Source: an uncultured Phycisphaerales bacterium
Lineage (GTDB): Bacteria; Planctomycetota; Phycisphaerae; Tepidisphaerales; Tepidisphaeraceae
Reading direction: 5' to 3'
DNA length: 64,000 nucleotides
Assembly (NCBI GenBank): GCA_903871935.1
Contig: CAIQIQ010000011.1
Span: forward strand, 62,001-126,000
The translations under genes were made by a program, and so were the position numbers. Within the stretch, counting starts at the first letter, position 1; each line of letters begins with the position of its first letter. The notes below the pieces were generated by a model. The model was given only the letters and a program-made list of their open reading frames with translations. It had not been told where the DNA came from and did not search any database. This document shows positions 54,285 through 62,695 of this stretch, piece after piece.

Positions 54285-54600
54285 TGGTCGCCTTCGATTT
54301 ATCCACAAATCATCCACAAAAAAAGTGGAAAGATTTGTGGATTTCGTTAACCCCTTATCATTTCTTAACTTGCATTTTTGGCAGCCTCCAAACCACCCCT
54401 TATATAGAGAGACATATTTTTTCGCGCCTCGGATCTTTGACAACCGAATACCCGCACCACCCAACGCCCACGGATTGCCATCCGTGCGTCTACCCGGACG
54501 ACACCCGTACGCCCCGCGCTTCCACGTATTACGCATCACGTACTACGTTCCCTTCCCCCGATGTCACACTTTGTCACAGATTGTCACACTTTTTTTCCGA
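54285..54600. other. AT-rich region with DnaA boxes and iteron-like TGTCACA repeats
   Basis: A perfect DnaA box TTATCCACA is at 54299-54307. Next comes an inverted repeat ATCCACAAA (54312-54320)/TTTGTGGAT (54334-54342), then an unusually AT-rich stretch to about 54430 (TATATAGAGAGACATATTTT). Three TGTCACA repeats start at 54562, 54572 and 54582, spaced exactly 10 bp, ending in a T-run. No gene was recognised in it. The arrangement resembles a replication or initiator-binding region, but no dnaA, dnaN or rep gene is nearby. Confidence 0.45.
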
Positions 54601-54726
54601 GCGGTCCGTCACCTTCCAAACAGGCGGTGAATCAAAGTGGAACAAAACGGAACGTCGCCTTCCCCCGCCCCTTCTGACCTCCCGACCTCCGACCTCTTCG
54701 TTTCCGCAATCCGCTATTCCCCGGAG

Positions 54727-54852
54727 TTATCCACAATCACCCCGAACCTGCGCACCTCCTCCCCTAATCTTCACCTAACCACTTGTCTCCACAGCACTTG
54801 CCATATAGGGGGTACCCCGCTCCAGAACCTGCGCACCTGTCACTTATCCACA
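54727..54852. repeat. DnaA-box-bounded repeat, copy B (inverted relative to 23936-24061)
   Basis: Exactly 126 bp, beginning and ending with TTATCCACA. Reverse-complemented it aligns with 23936-24061 over its full length with small indels; both have GTGACAGGTGCGCAGGTTCT near one end and GGGAGGAGNTGCGCAGGTTC near the other, with the TGCGCAGGTT motifs 81 bp apart in each. The centre is more diverged. It lies in the spacer before the GT2 gene. Confidence 0.8.
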
Positions 54853-54913
54853 ATCTCCCCGTGTCTCCTCTCTTCCCTTCCAGAAGCGCTCCCGGCGGCA
54901 TACAGTGCTGGGT

Positions 54914-56083
54914 ATGGCTGACCGGTTCATCAGCATTATCGTGCCGACACTCAACGAGGCGGAGAATATCCCGCTGCTGGTGCCGCGAGTCGCGGCGGCA
55001 ATGGCCGGCCGGAAGTGGGAACTGCTGATTGTCGATGACAACAGCCGCGATGCCACCCCGCAGGTTTGTGTCGAGTTGGCAAGACAGTACCCGCTGCGGC
55101 TTCTGGTGCGCGAGAAACCCCGGCACGGGCTCAGCGGCGCGGTGCTGCATGGGTTTGCGCATGCCCAGGGCGATGTGCTGGTCTGCATGGATGCCGATCT
55201 GCAGCACCCGCCGGAAAAGATACCGGAGCTGGTCGATACAGTCGTCCAGGGCAATGCCGACTTTGCCCTGGGTTCACGCTACCAGCAGGGCGGCAGCATG
55301 GAAGGCGAATGGAGCGCCTTCCGCAGGCTCAATTCCTATGCCGCCACCGCCCTGGCTCGGCCATTCTCAGGCGGTGTGAAGGACCCGATGTCAGGCTTTT
55401 TCGCCCTGCAGCGCAGCACCTTTGAACGAGCCGGGCGGCTCTCGCCGCTGGGGTACAAGATCGCACTTGAACTGATGTGCAAGTGCCGTGTGCGCAAGGT
55501 GCAGGAAGTGCCAATCCATTTCGGATTGCGCCAGAAGGGACAGTCCAAGCTCAGCCTGAAACAGCAGTTCAACTATCTGCAGCACCTGAGCCGTTTGTAT
55601 GATTTCACCTTCCCACGGCTCTCGCCGGTGCTGAAGTTCATGCTCGTGCTGGCAATTGGGATCAGCGCCGCTGCAGGGTCATTCGCTCTGGCGTCCCGCA
55701 CAGGATTGAATCTTGTGGCCTGCGTCGGCATCGCCTACCTCGTGCATTTGGCGATCACGGCAGTGTTCCACGCGCGCTACATTCGCACCCAGCGCGAGTT
55801 CCTCATCACCACCCGACCATGGGCGGACTTCGGCCTAATCGCGCTGGGTGAACTTGCAGCGGTGCTGGCGACAGCGTGGTGGCTGGTGTGGCGGCTGCCT
55901 GACCCCGGGAAGTCCGAAGTATTCCTCGTCAGCTTCGCCGCCGGCACCGTGGCCCGATACATCCTGCGCAAGGAGTTGCTCCAGGACATCCGCGGCCTGC
56001 GGCAGGAGCTGCGCCTGGGTGACATCCAGCCGCAAGCCACAGGCCAGACCGATCCATCAGTGAAGGATCCGCAGAAGATTTGA
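54914..56083 (+). CDS. Polyprenol-phosphate-mannose synthase-like GT2 with C-terminal GtrA-like membrane domain
   Basis: 389 residues. The GT2 domain (1-240) has ISIIVPTLNEAENIPLLVPR, LLIVDDNSRDAT, HGLSGAVLHGFAHAQGDVLV, CMDADLQHPPEKI and VKDPMSGFFALQRSTFE as in Dpm1. Four membrane segments follow from about 245 (FMLVLAIGISAAAGSFALAS, LVACVGIAYLVHLAITAVF, FGLIALGELAAVLATAWWL, VFLVSFAAGTVARYILR) like GtrA-type anchors. It would make a polyprenyl-phosphate sugar, the donor class used by GT87 enzymes such as the one at 4298. The ATG at 54914 (ADRFISII) is preferred over 54905. Its end overlaps the convergent gene by 27 bp. Confidence 0.88.
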   Translation: MADRFISIIVPTLNEAENIPLLVPRVAAAMAGRKWELLIVDDNSRDATPQVCVELARQYPLRLLVREKPRHGLSGAVLHGFAHAQGDVLVCMDADLQHPPEKIPELVDTVVQGNADFALGSRYQQGGSMEGEWSAFRRLNSYAATALARPFSGGVKDPMSGFFALQRSTFERAGRLSPLGYKIALELMCKCRVRKVQEVPIHFGLRQKGQSKLSLKQQFNYLQHLSRLYDFTFPRLSPVLKFMLVLAIGISAAAGSFALASRTGLNLVACVGIAYLVHLAITAVFHARYIRTQREFLITTRPWADFGLIALGELAAVLATAWWLVWRLPDPGKSEVFLVSFAAGTVARYILRKELLQDIRGLRQELRLGDIQPQATGQTDPSVKDPQKI

Positions 56084-58144
56084 GTGGTCGTCTGTCCAGA
56101 GCTGTACCCCCGGCTTCAGCCGCGCTGCGCGGCTGACCGTCCGCAGCGCTTCGATATCGAGTTTGCCTTTATCGCGGCTGAGGATCGCATACGTGGTGGG
56201 GTAGAACAGGCCGTCGTCCACCAGCGGCGGCGTATCGGAGATCACCACGGCCATGCCAAGTTGTTCTGCCGCCCGCGCCACCACCGGCTCCAGGTCCAGG
56301 TACGAATTGCTGATATGGACGGCAAGAATCCCGTCGGGTTTCAGGTGCCGCAAGTAGAGCTCAAACGCCTCGCGCGTCAGCAGGTGCACGGGAATCGAAT
56401 CGCCGCTGAAAGCATCGAGCAGCAGCAGATCAAACTGCTGATTCGCCTGCCGCTCCATGCTGATCCGCGCATCACCCTCAACGATCTGCACCTCGACGGC
56501 GGTGTTGCGCAGGAACGTGAACTGCTTCCGAGCCACCTCGATGACCTGCGGATTGATCTCATAGATCGTCATCCGGTCGCCCGGTTGACCATAGGCGATG
56601 ATCGCGCCGGCGCCCAGACCCACGACGCCGATCCACCGTGGCCGGTCGGCGGTCATTTGCATGAGCCGGCCAATTGCCGTCCCCGGCCAGTAGTACGACA
56701 GCGGCTCCTGCCAGCGTTTGGGGTCTTCGAATTGCAGCCCGTGGATGATTCCGCCATGGTACAACGCCCGAGTCGCCTGCATGGGATCACGCACGTTGGT
56801 GCGCTGTACAGTCAGTGCGCCATAGAAGCCGCGTTTCCGCGCCAGCAGCCGGCCGCCGAGGAGACTTCCGGAGGCATCCATCCATAGTGTGGCCGCGATC
56901 GCAACAGACACGACGCTGAGGGAAAACCATGCCCAGCTTGGCCGACCGCTGCGCATCGCACTGGTGGATGACCCCCACATGATCACCAGGCACACCAGGG
57001 CGCAGACCGCTATGGACAGATGCAGTTCCCACATCCCCTGGAACAGCAACGGCGCAATCACCGCCACGAATACGCCGCCCAGTGCCCCGCCCAGCGCCAA
57101 CGACAGATAGAATCGACTCAGATGACGCGAGGAGGGGCGAATGCGATAGAGTTCGCCGTGGCAGATCATGCATCCGGCGAACAATAGCATCGAATAGATC
57201 AGCACCTGGACGGGCAAGCCAAGTTTGGTCCGCTGCACCATGACCAAGCCGCAGAGCACGAGCATCGCTGTTCCGTAGATGGGAATGTACAGATCGCGCC
57301 GATACGCCCGCGGATACTCGAAACACAAGATGAACGAGAGAAGGTAGATCGCCAGCGGCAGAATCCAGAGAAAGGGGATCGGCGCAACATCCTGAGTGAG
57401 CGTGGCCGTGACCGCCAGCAGCATCACCGATGGAATCATCGGCAACAGGATCCACGCCACCATCGACCAGCGCGACGCCGACGCCGACTGGTCGGCAGTC
57501 GCCGCGGGAGCCTCAACCTGTGACGGTACGGTACTGGCGATCAGGGCACAGACCGCGCACAGCAACCCGAACACCGCCAACGCCCCCGACCACACCCACG
57601 CCTGCATGCGCAGCCCGACCAGCGGCTCCATGATCAGCGGATATGCCAGCAGCCCCGCCATCGAGCCGACATTGGATAGTGCATAGAGCCGGTAAGGCGA
57701 TGAATCAGGATGCAGCCGCGCCCACCAGGCCTGCACCAGCGTTCCCGTCGCGGAGAGCAGCAGGAAGGGAAGCCCGGCCGTTACCGATAAAACCAGCAGC
57801 ACCTGCACAATCGGGTTGACATCGGGCGACGGCAGGAGCCGCAGGGGCGGGATCACCGGCAAAACCGCAACTGCCAGCACGATCAGAGCAAGGTGGACGC
57901 CAAACTGGCTCTTACGCCCAAGCCGCGTGATGCCCACGTGGGCGTAGGCATAGCCAGCCAGGAGCACCACCTGGAAGAACAGCATGCAGGTGGTCCAGAC
58001 TGACGCCCCGCCGCCGAACCACGGCAGAATGGACTTGGCCACCAATGGCTCAAGGAGAAACAGCAGGAACGCGCTGAAGAACACGCACGCCGCCAGTAAC
58101 CATTTCGATGCTCGATGGACAACGCCTGTCACAGACGCCATCAT
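56057..58144 (-). CDS. Membrane-fused spermidine synthase-like protein
   Basis: 695 residues. About 12 hydrophobic segments occupy residues 15-470 (LAACVFFSAFLLFLLEPLVA, LFFQVVLLAGYAYAHVG and others). The C-terminal 220 residues are a spermidine synthase-like Rossmann fold: GVVGLGAGAIIAYGQPGD, MTIYEINPQVIEVARKQF, VEGDARISMERQA, DLLLLDAFSGDSIPVHLLTR, GILAVHISNSYLDL. The aspartate in LDAFSGD takes the position of the catalytic acid. These fused proteins are widespread and their substrate is usually unknown; polyamine synthesis is not assured. Start at the first of two ATGs (58144). Divergent from the MauE-like gene and overlapping the GT2 gene at its 3' end. Confidence 0.85.
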   Translation of the reverse strand: MMASVTGVVHRASKWLLAACVFFSAFLLFLLEPLVAKSILPWFGGGASVWTTCMLFFQVVLLAGYAYAHVGITRLGRKSQFGVHLALIVLAVAVLPVIPPLRLLPSPDVNPIVQVLLVLSVTAGLPFLLLSATGTLVQAWWARLHPDSSPYRLYALSNVGSMAGLLAYPLIMEPLVGLRMQAWVWSGALAVFGLLCAVCALIASTVPSQVEAPAATADQSASASRWSMVAWILLPMIPSVMLLAVTATLTQDVAPIPFLWILPLAIYLLSFILCFEYPRAYRRDLYIPIYGTAMLVLCGLVMVQRTKLGLPVQVLIYSMLLFAGCMICHGELYRIRPSSRHLSRFYLSLALGGALGGVFVAVIAPLLFQGMWELHLSIAVCALVCLVIMWGSSTSAMRSGRPSWAWFSLSVVSVAIAATLWMDASGSLLGGRLLARKRGFYGALTVQRTNVRDPMQATRALYHGGIIHGLQFEDPKRWQEPLSYYWPGTAIGRLMQMTADRPRWIGVVGLGAGAIIAYGQPGDRMTIYEINPQVIEVARKQFTFLRNTAVEVQIVEGDARISMERQANQQFDLLLLDAFSGDSIPVHLLTREAFELYLRHLKPDGILAVHISNSYLDLEPVVARAAEQLGMAVVISDTPPLVDDGLFYPTTYAILSRDKGKLDIEALRTVSRAARLKPGVQLWTDDHSNLLRILH

Positions 58145-58245
58145 CGGCGGCCCGCGTCGGATTACAATACTGGGGTGCTGCTTGTCAGGTTGGCAGATGC
58201 TCGGCCGGTAGAACATCAGCCGCGGCGTATTGTAGAATACAGAGT

Positions 58246-58734
58246 ATGGCGATTCGGTTGTGTACATGGCTTTGGCGCGGGCTCATTGCTTTGGTGTTCC
58301 TGACGGCGGTCTGGTCGAAGTGGAACACCGGGTTCGAGTCTCTGAACCCGACGTCCATCTACGATCGCTGGATTGCCGGCAGTCCGGTGCGGCATTACGC
58401 GATTCTGTCGGCCGAAGTGCTGGCGGCCGTGTGGATTCTCAGCGGACTGAGGCTGCGCTGGGCGGCGGTCTATACAGCGACGATGCTGACGATCTATATC
58501 GTCGTGCTCGCTGTCGCGATCGCAGACCCCAATCCGAAGGTGTGCGATTGCGGTGTGCGACCAGTCTTTCCGGAGGACGATGCGCGGATGATGCGGGTGA
58601 ATCTTGCCATCGGGATCGTCCGCAACGTCATCCTGATGCTGGGATGCGGATGGATATGGCTCTTCGGCGAAGAGCCGGTCAGGCCTGCTGCCGCACCGCC
58701 CGCGCCGCCCGCGCCTCCTGCGCCAGCCGCCTGA
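58246..58734 (+). CDS. MauE/DoxX-like four-helix membrane protein
   Basis: 162 residues with four membrane segments (GLIALVFLTAVWSKW, AILSAEVLAAVWILSGL, AAVYTATMLTIYIVVLAVAI, NLAIGIVRNVILMLGCGWIW). The first helix ends in a SKW block as in DoxX/MauE, and a CDCG motif lies in the loop before the last helix, where MauE-type proteins carry a cysteine pair. Family members are linked to disulfide or quinone redox chemistry. A Pro/Ala-rich tail (PAAAPPAPPAPPAPAA) overlaps the convergent phosphohexomutase gene by 56 bp. Confidence 0.75.
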   Translation: MAIRLCTWLWRGLIALVFLTAVWSKWNTGFESLNPTSIYDRWIAGSPVRHYAILSAEVLAAVWILSGLRLRWAAVYTATMLTIYIVVLAVAIADPNPKVCDCGVRPVFPEDDARMMRVNLAIGIVRNVILMLGCGWIWLFGEEPVRPAAAPPAPPAPPAPAA

Positions 58735-60457
58735 GGATGCCATCGGGCTCGCGCACGCCAATGGCCGCGATTGTATCCGCGCGCGCCTGGGTATCGGACA
58801 CCGCGTACATGCGCAATTCATCGGCATTGCCCGACGGGCGGATGTGAGCAACGTCCCCATTGGCAAAGCCAAGCCGCACACCGTCGATGTAGTTCAGCCG
58901 GACTATGGCATCGAAACCATCCCCAGATGTGAACAATGTCGCCAGCTCTTCGCGAATAGCCAGCAGCGGCTGGGTGACCACGGGCACCGGGGTAATCGGC
59001 CGGCCGGCATCATCGAACAGGCGGACATCGCCATCGGCAAAGATGGCTTCCTTGATCGCGGGCTGGGCTGGCGAAAACTTCTGAACAATCGCCATGCCCG
59101 TCGCGCGCGGGATATTGCGAAGCAGCGCTGCCCTGCTGAACCGCGGAGGAAGCCGGCGAAACAGGTCAATCACGGAGATGCCCTGCTGTCTGGCCGAAGC
59201 GAGCACGGCGATGATCGGCAGCAGGGCATCGCGCGTGGGCAGGGCGCGAAGGGTTTTGCCGTCGCGGGCGATATCCGAGCCGGTGAGGAACCCTCCATTG
59301 GCTTCCCAGCCGCAGATCGCCTTGCGGCCCTTGGCGCGAGCTTGCTCCATGGCAACGATGAGATGTGGAGAGCCGATGCGTGTCCTGGGCTCAACCATGT
59401 TCTTGAGTGAACCACGGTCGACAGCATCATTGCAACTGATCGGAACCACTACGGCATCCGCGCCCAGAAACTCTGCGACGATCATGCCCACCAGATCTCC
59501 TCCGAAAAAGCGGACTTTGCCGCCCTGCTGCTGCGATTTTTCGATCCCGAGAATCAGCGGGCGATCGCTGTCGCCATCCGTGGAAACCACGGCATCGAAG
59601 GGGCCGCTGGTCTTCCAGTGCTGGTCAACCAGGTGCTGCACCACACCCAGTTGGGCGGCGTCGATCGCTTCGGTATCGATCGGGACGAACGTGTCGGAGC
59701 GGCCGGCCGGGGTGACCGTTGCACCGAGTTTCCGCAGTATCTCAACCAGCAGGTCGCGGCCGACGGCGGAGTGCTGGTAGGCCAGCAGGTTCACGCCGCG
59801 AAGGGCATCGGGGCCGAAGAAATCGGTGTAGCGGCGGATGTAACCCTCGCGGGCGGCCGGGTTCTCCGGGGGCAGCGGCCGAGAACCACCCTTGAACATT
59901 CCCTGCGAATCAAAGAGCGATGCGGTGGCCGGCTGGGCATAGATCCGCTGACGTACCTGCTCAACTCTCGCGTTGATTGGGCCTTCATCCTTCTTGAGCA
60001 GCTCGCCCTTGGCGCTGTTGGTCTTGTAGCCGTTGCGCTCAAACGGGATGTGGCTGCCGGTGATCATGATGCTGCCCTTGCCATGCACCAGGGCATGGAA
60101 GGTCAGGGCCGGGGTGGGCAGAGCGCCAAGGTTTATGCACTTCATGCCGGCATCGCCGATCGCTTGCACAACCGCCTGGGCAAGTTCCCCGCGATTGCCC
60201 TGGTCGGCCGCGATGCGCGTGGAACTGGGTCGCAGGTCATAGGCGATGAAGAATTGGTCGCCCTTGCGGATGCCGCCGGCGCCGGCCGGTTGCGACTGCA
60301 GATACTCCAGTTCAGCCAGGGCATTGATGTAGATCTCAAGCTGGGTGAGGTGGATAACTTCGCCGCGCCGGCCGCTGGTGCCGAACTTCAGCACCTGGGG
60401 CTCATAGGCCAGGCTGTCGCGAAGCGTCCTGCCGGGTTGGTCTGCGGTAGCGCTCAT
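58679..60457 (-). CDS. Phosphohexomutase (phosphoglucomutase/phosphomannomutase family)
   Basis: 592 residues. KFGTSGRRGEVIHLTQLEIY (domain 1), phosphoserine loop IMITGSHIPFERNGYKTN, metal-binding DAVVSTDGDSDRPLILG, sugar loop ICGWEANGGFLTGSDI and C-terminal phosphate-binding RPSGNADELRMYA are all in order. It interconverts hexose 1- and 6-phosphates and supplies glycan precursors. The active loop reads TGSHIPFE instead of the more common TASHNP, and domain lengths exceed the usual 450-550. The metal loop DGDSDR has serine for glycine. Start ATG 60457. Its 3' end overlaps the convergent MauE-like gene. Confidence 0.92.
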   Translation of the reverse strand: MSATADQPGRTLRDSLAYEPQVLKFGTSGRRGEVIHLTQLEIYINALAELEYLQSQPAGAGGIRKGDQFFIAYDLRPSSTRIAADQGNRGELAQAVVQAIGDAGMKCINLGALPTPALTFHALVHGKGSIMITGSHIPFERNGYKTNSAKGELLKKDEGPINARVEQVRQRIYAQPATASLFDSQGMFKGGSRPLPPENPAAREGYIRRYTDFFGPDALRGVNLLAYQHSAVGRDLLVEILRKLGATVTPAGRSDTFVPIDTEAIDAAQLGVVQHLVDQHWKTSGPFDAVVSTDGDSDRPLILGIEKSQQQGGKVRFFGGDLVGMIVAEFLGADAVVVPISCNDAVDRGSLKNMVEPRTRIGSPHLIVAMEQARAKGRKAICGWEANGGFLTGSDIARDGKTLRALPTRDALLPIIAVLASARQQGISVIDLFRRLPPRFSRAALLRNIPRATGMAIVQKFSPAQPAIKEAIFADGDVRLFDDAGRPITPVPVVTQPLLAIREELATLFTSGDGFDAIVRLNYIDGVRLGFANGDVAHIRPSGNADELRMYAVSDTQARADTIAAIGVREPDGILRRLAQEARAARAVRQQA

Positions 60458-60712
60458 GGACAGAGTTATACCGTGGAGGGCCGCGGCACGTCACGCCAGA
60501 CTGCGAACAGACGCTCTGCCTCACCGCGAGAGATCCCATTGATTCGAGACTCGGGTCTGCGCGGGCGTGAAAACAGATCCGTTTTGCTTGTTTCTTGCTA
60601 CTTTGGGCTATAGCAGACGCGTCCATAGGCACAATCGCCCCAAATCGGGCGGCGAGGGGTATCGCTGGGAGCGGAAATACGGTAGGGGTATAGTTTGGCA
60701 GACAGGAAACCT

Positions 60713-60928
60713 ATGATCTATAGCCGATTCGGAACCCAGTTAACGCTGCTGAGCAAGCAGGAAGGCAGCGGGCGGCTGTCGATCCAGGCGACGGCCCAAG
60801 GTACGCCGGATATCCGTCATTACCATGTTGGTGATCTGACGGCCGATGCGGGAGCGTCCGAGATCGACGCGGCCATCGCGAACCTGCCGTGGAAAGTCAT
60901 CCAGAAGAAAGAGAAGCGTGTCGAATGA
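60713..60928 (+). CDS. Small conserved-looking protein of unknown function
   Basis: 71 residues, starting MIYSRFGTQLTLLSKQEGSG, no known domain, soluble and charged at the end (WKVIQKKEKRVE). ACAGGAAAC precedes the ATG. Its stop overlaps the start of the DUF3553 gene as ATGA, so the two are coupled and probably work together or share regulation. Confidence 0.7.
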   Translation: MIYSRFGTQLTLLSKQEGSGRLSIQATAQGTPDIRHYHVGDLTADAGASEIDAAIANLPWKVIQKKEKRVE

Positions 60929-61194
60929 AGCATAAAGTCGGACAACTCGTCTTGAACAATAAGCTGGGCGTGGGCAAAGTGCTGGAGGTCAGGGGTGACA
61001 ACGTCACCGTCTACTTCAAGGACCAGAGCGAGAACCCGCGGATCATCAACGTCGCGGTGGTGCCCATGACGATCGCTAAGGACCAGGATGATCCGTGCTT
61101 TGAAGAGGCGAACATGCCCAAGAAGCTCGGCAAGAAGATGCCGGCGAGGAAGAGAGCAACCAGGCAACTGACCGGTGTTCCCGGACAGGCTTGA
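60925..61194 (+). CDS. DUF3553-like small protein
   Basis: 89 residues: KVGQLVLNNKLGVGKVLEVR then NVTVYFKDQSENPRIINVAV, the SH3-like beta-barrel of DUF3553 (related to the CarD/UvrD-tail type Tudor-like folds, which bind RNA polymerase in other proteins). A basic C-terminus follows (KKLGKKMPARKRATRQ), suggesting nucleic acid contact. The gene begins within the stop of the 71-residue gene. Confidence 0.82.
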   Translation: MKHKVGQLVLNNKLGVGKVLEVRGDNVTVYFKDQSENPRIINVAVVPMTIAKDQDDPCFEEANMPKKLGKKMPARKRATRQLTGVPGQA

Positions 61195-61275
61195 ACCATT
61201 GGTGAGGTACCGCACCGAAGCAAGGGCTAAAGCAACGGCCGCATCAGGTGAGTGACAATTTAGCAGGACAGGTAA

Positions 61276-61557
61276 ATGGCGCAAGACAGCAAGACACGCG
61301 AGAAGCAGGCAGTACCGACCAGCCCGGCGGCCGAGGATCTCTCCGACGCGATCGTGCGGGCGGTGGAGCGCCTACCCGACGAGGAAGTCAGGACCGTGCG
61401 GGTATTCGGGAACTGCTACCGGTGCAACTGGTGGGTACAGGATCGGACCAGGCAGACCATGCTGGCCCTGCGCACCGGGACCATCAGAAAGAGCCGCTTC
61501 CTTCGGGCAACCAGAACCGGCGACAAACTGGTGATCGAAGATGTAAGCCGCAACTGA
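61276..61557 (+). CDS. Small protein of unknown function (93 aa)
   Basis: 93 residues, no recognised family. Acidic helix AAEDLSDAIVRAVERLPDEE, then CYRCNWWVQD with a Cys-x-x-Cys pair, then a basic block RTGTIRKSRFLRATR. AGGACAGG precedes the ATG. It follows the DUF3553 gene in the same direction after 81 bp. Confidence 0.7.
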   Translation: MAQDSKTREKQAVPTSPAAEDLSDAIVRAVERLPDEEVRTVRVFGNCYRCNWWVQDRTRQTMLALRTGTIRKSRFLRATRTGDKLVIEDVSRN

Positions 61558-61716
61558 TCTTCGTGATCTTCATCGGCGGGCTGCCCTGGTTCTGGCGAGG
61601 TGGCAGGGGCCGATGTGTTGCACGTCGCTCTTGAGCGCTCTTCCCCAGCGCTCTTCCCCAGCCGTTGACGTCCGCTGGCCTCTGAGCGACCATGCGGGGC
61701 TGGAGTTGAGTTTGAT

Positions 61717-62619
61717 ATGTGGAAGCTGATGTTGGGATGGATTGTATGCGCTGTGGCGATGTTGGCGCCGATCGGGTCGTTGCGGGCGCAGGATGCGCCA
61801 AGCAATGAACCATCGTCTGGCGGATCGGCCAGATCTCGGGACACAATCTCCATTTCATTGCCGGATCAAACGAAGTTGCCATCTTCGCCTGGCTACTTCT
61901 GCTTTGACGTTCAGGTTTCCGTGGGGCAGAAGCAGTTCCCCATGACGGTCAATCTCTTTCTCCCGGCGAACTATTTCAAAAGCAATGAGCCGTTCCCCAT
62001 CGTTGTTGGTCTGCACAATGAAGATGGCAACGGCAGAGGAAGCGACGTGGCCGGTGAGGGAATCGCATCCTTGTGGGCTTCTGACCGGTGGGATCATCGC
62101 GATGCCGAAGCGCGCAGCAATCTTCCGAAGGTGACGCTTCGCAAGACGGCACGATTCATCGGCATCGCCCCGCAGTGCCCTGTTGGGTATACATTTCCGC
62201 GCGAGCCCATGCCGCGGATCCTTGGTGAACTGGTGAGCCGGATTGGCGATGCCTATCGTACGGACCCCGGGCGGGCGTACCTGACTGGATTCAGCTATGG
62301 AGGGACGTGTTGCTGGCTGATCGCCGAACAAATGCCCGGCCGGTTTGCCGCCATCGCGCCGATTTCCAGCCGAAATACCCCCGATCCCGTGCAGACGGCG
62401 CAGAATCTGAAGGACCTGCCGATCTATCTCGCCTGCGGCGAGCAGGAGTGGGCATATAGTACCTGCGAGATGATGAAGGCGGCACTGCAGGAAGCGAACC
62501 ATGCGGATTTTGTCTACCGGGTTTTCCCTGACGGCACGCATTGGTGCTATCCCTCGGTGTACAGTGACCCCGAGTTCTGGAAGTGGCTGTTTTCCAAGCG
62601 ACGGAAGCCCGCGCAATAA
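61717..62619 (+). CDS. Secreted alpha/beta hydrolase (esterase/peptidase-like), paralogue 1
   Basis: 300 residues with a signal peptide (LGWIVCAVAMLAPIGSLRAQ). The nucleophile elbow is GFSYGGTCCWLIAEQM, the oxyanion side has PFPIVVGLHNEDGNG, and the C-terminal histidine lies in FPDGTHWCYPSVY; IYLACGEQEWAYSTCEMMKA precedes it. This is the fold of PHB-depolymerase/feruloyl-esterase-like and S9-like hydrolases. It is followed by a strong hairpin and by a paralogous gene sharing most of its sequence. Substrate unknown. Confidence 0.85.
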   Translation: MWKLMLGWIVCAVAMLAPIGSLRAQDAPSNEPSSGGSARSRDTISISLPDQTKLPSSPGYFCFDVQVSVGQKQFPMTVNLFLPANYFKSNEPFPIVVGLHNEDGNGRGSDVAGEGIASLWASDRWDHRDAEARSNLPKVTLRKTARFIGIAPQCPVGYTFPREPMPRILGELVSRIGDAYRTDPGRAYLTGFSYGGTCCWLIAEQMPGRFAAIAPISSRNTPDPVQTAQNLKDLPIYLACGEQEWAYSTCEMMKAALQEANHADFVYRVFPDGTHWCYPSVYSDPEFWKWLFSKRRKPAQ

Positions 62620-62627
62620 AATAGCAA

Positions 62628-62672
62628 TAAAAGGGGTCGGGAGTCTTTGAAAAAGACTCCCGACCCCTTTGT
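62628..62672 (+). terminator. Strong hairpin after hydrolase 1
   Basis: AAAGGGGTCGGGAGTCTTT and AAGACTCCCGACCCCTTT form an 18-bp stem with a 4-base loop, closed by a T-run. It begins 9 bp after the stop at 62619. Its sequence is almost identical to the hairpin after the second paralogue. Confidence 0.8.
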
Positions 62673-62695
62673 TTTCCTGAGATAGAGCCTTTGCT

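Noticed and set aside
54103..54778. Overlapping plus-strand frames of 175 and 193 residues in the origin-like region
   Set aside because: They read through DnaA boxes, repeats and an AT-rich segment, have no domain and no ribosome site.
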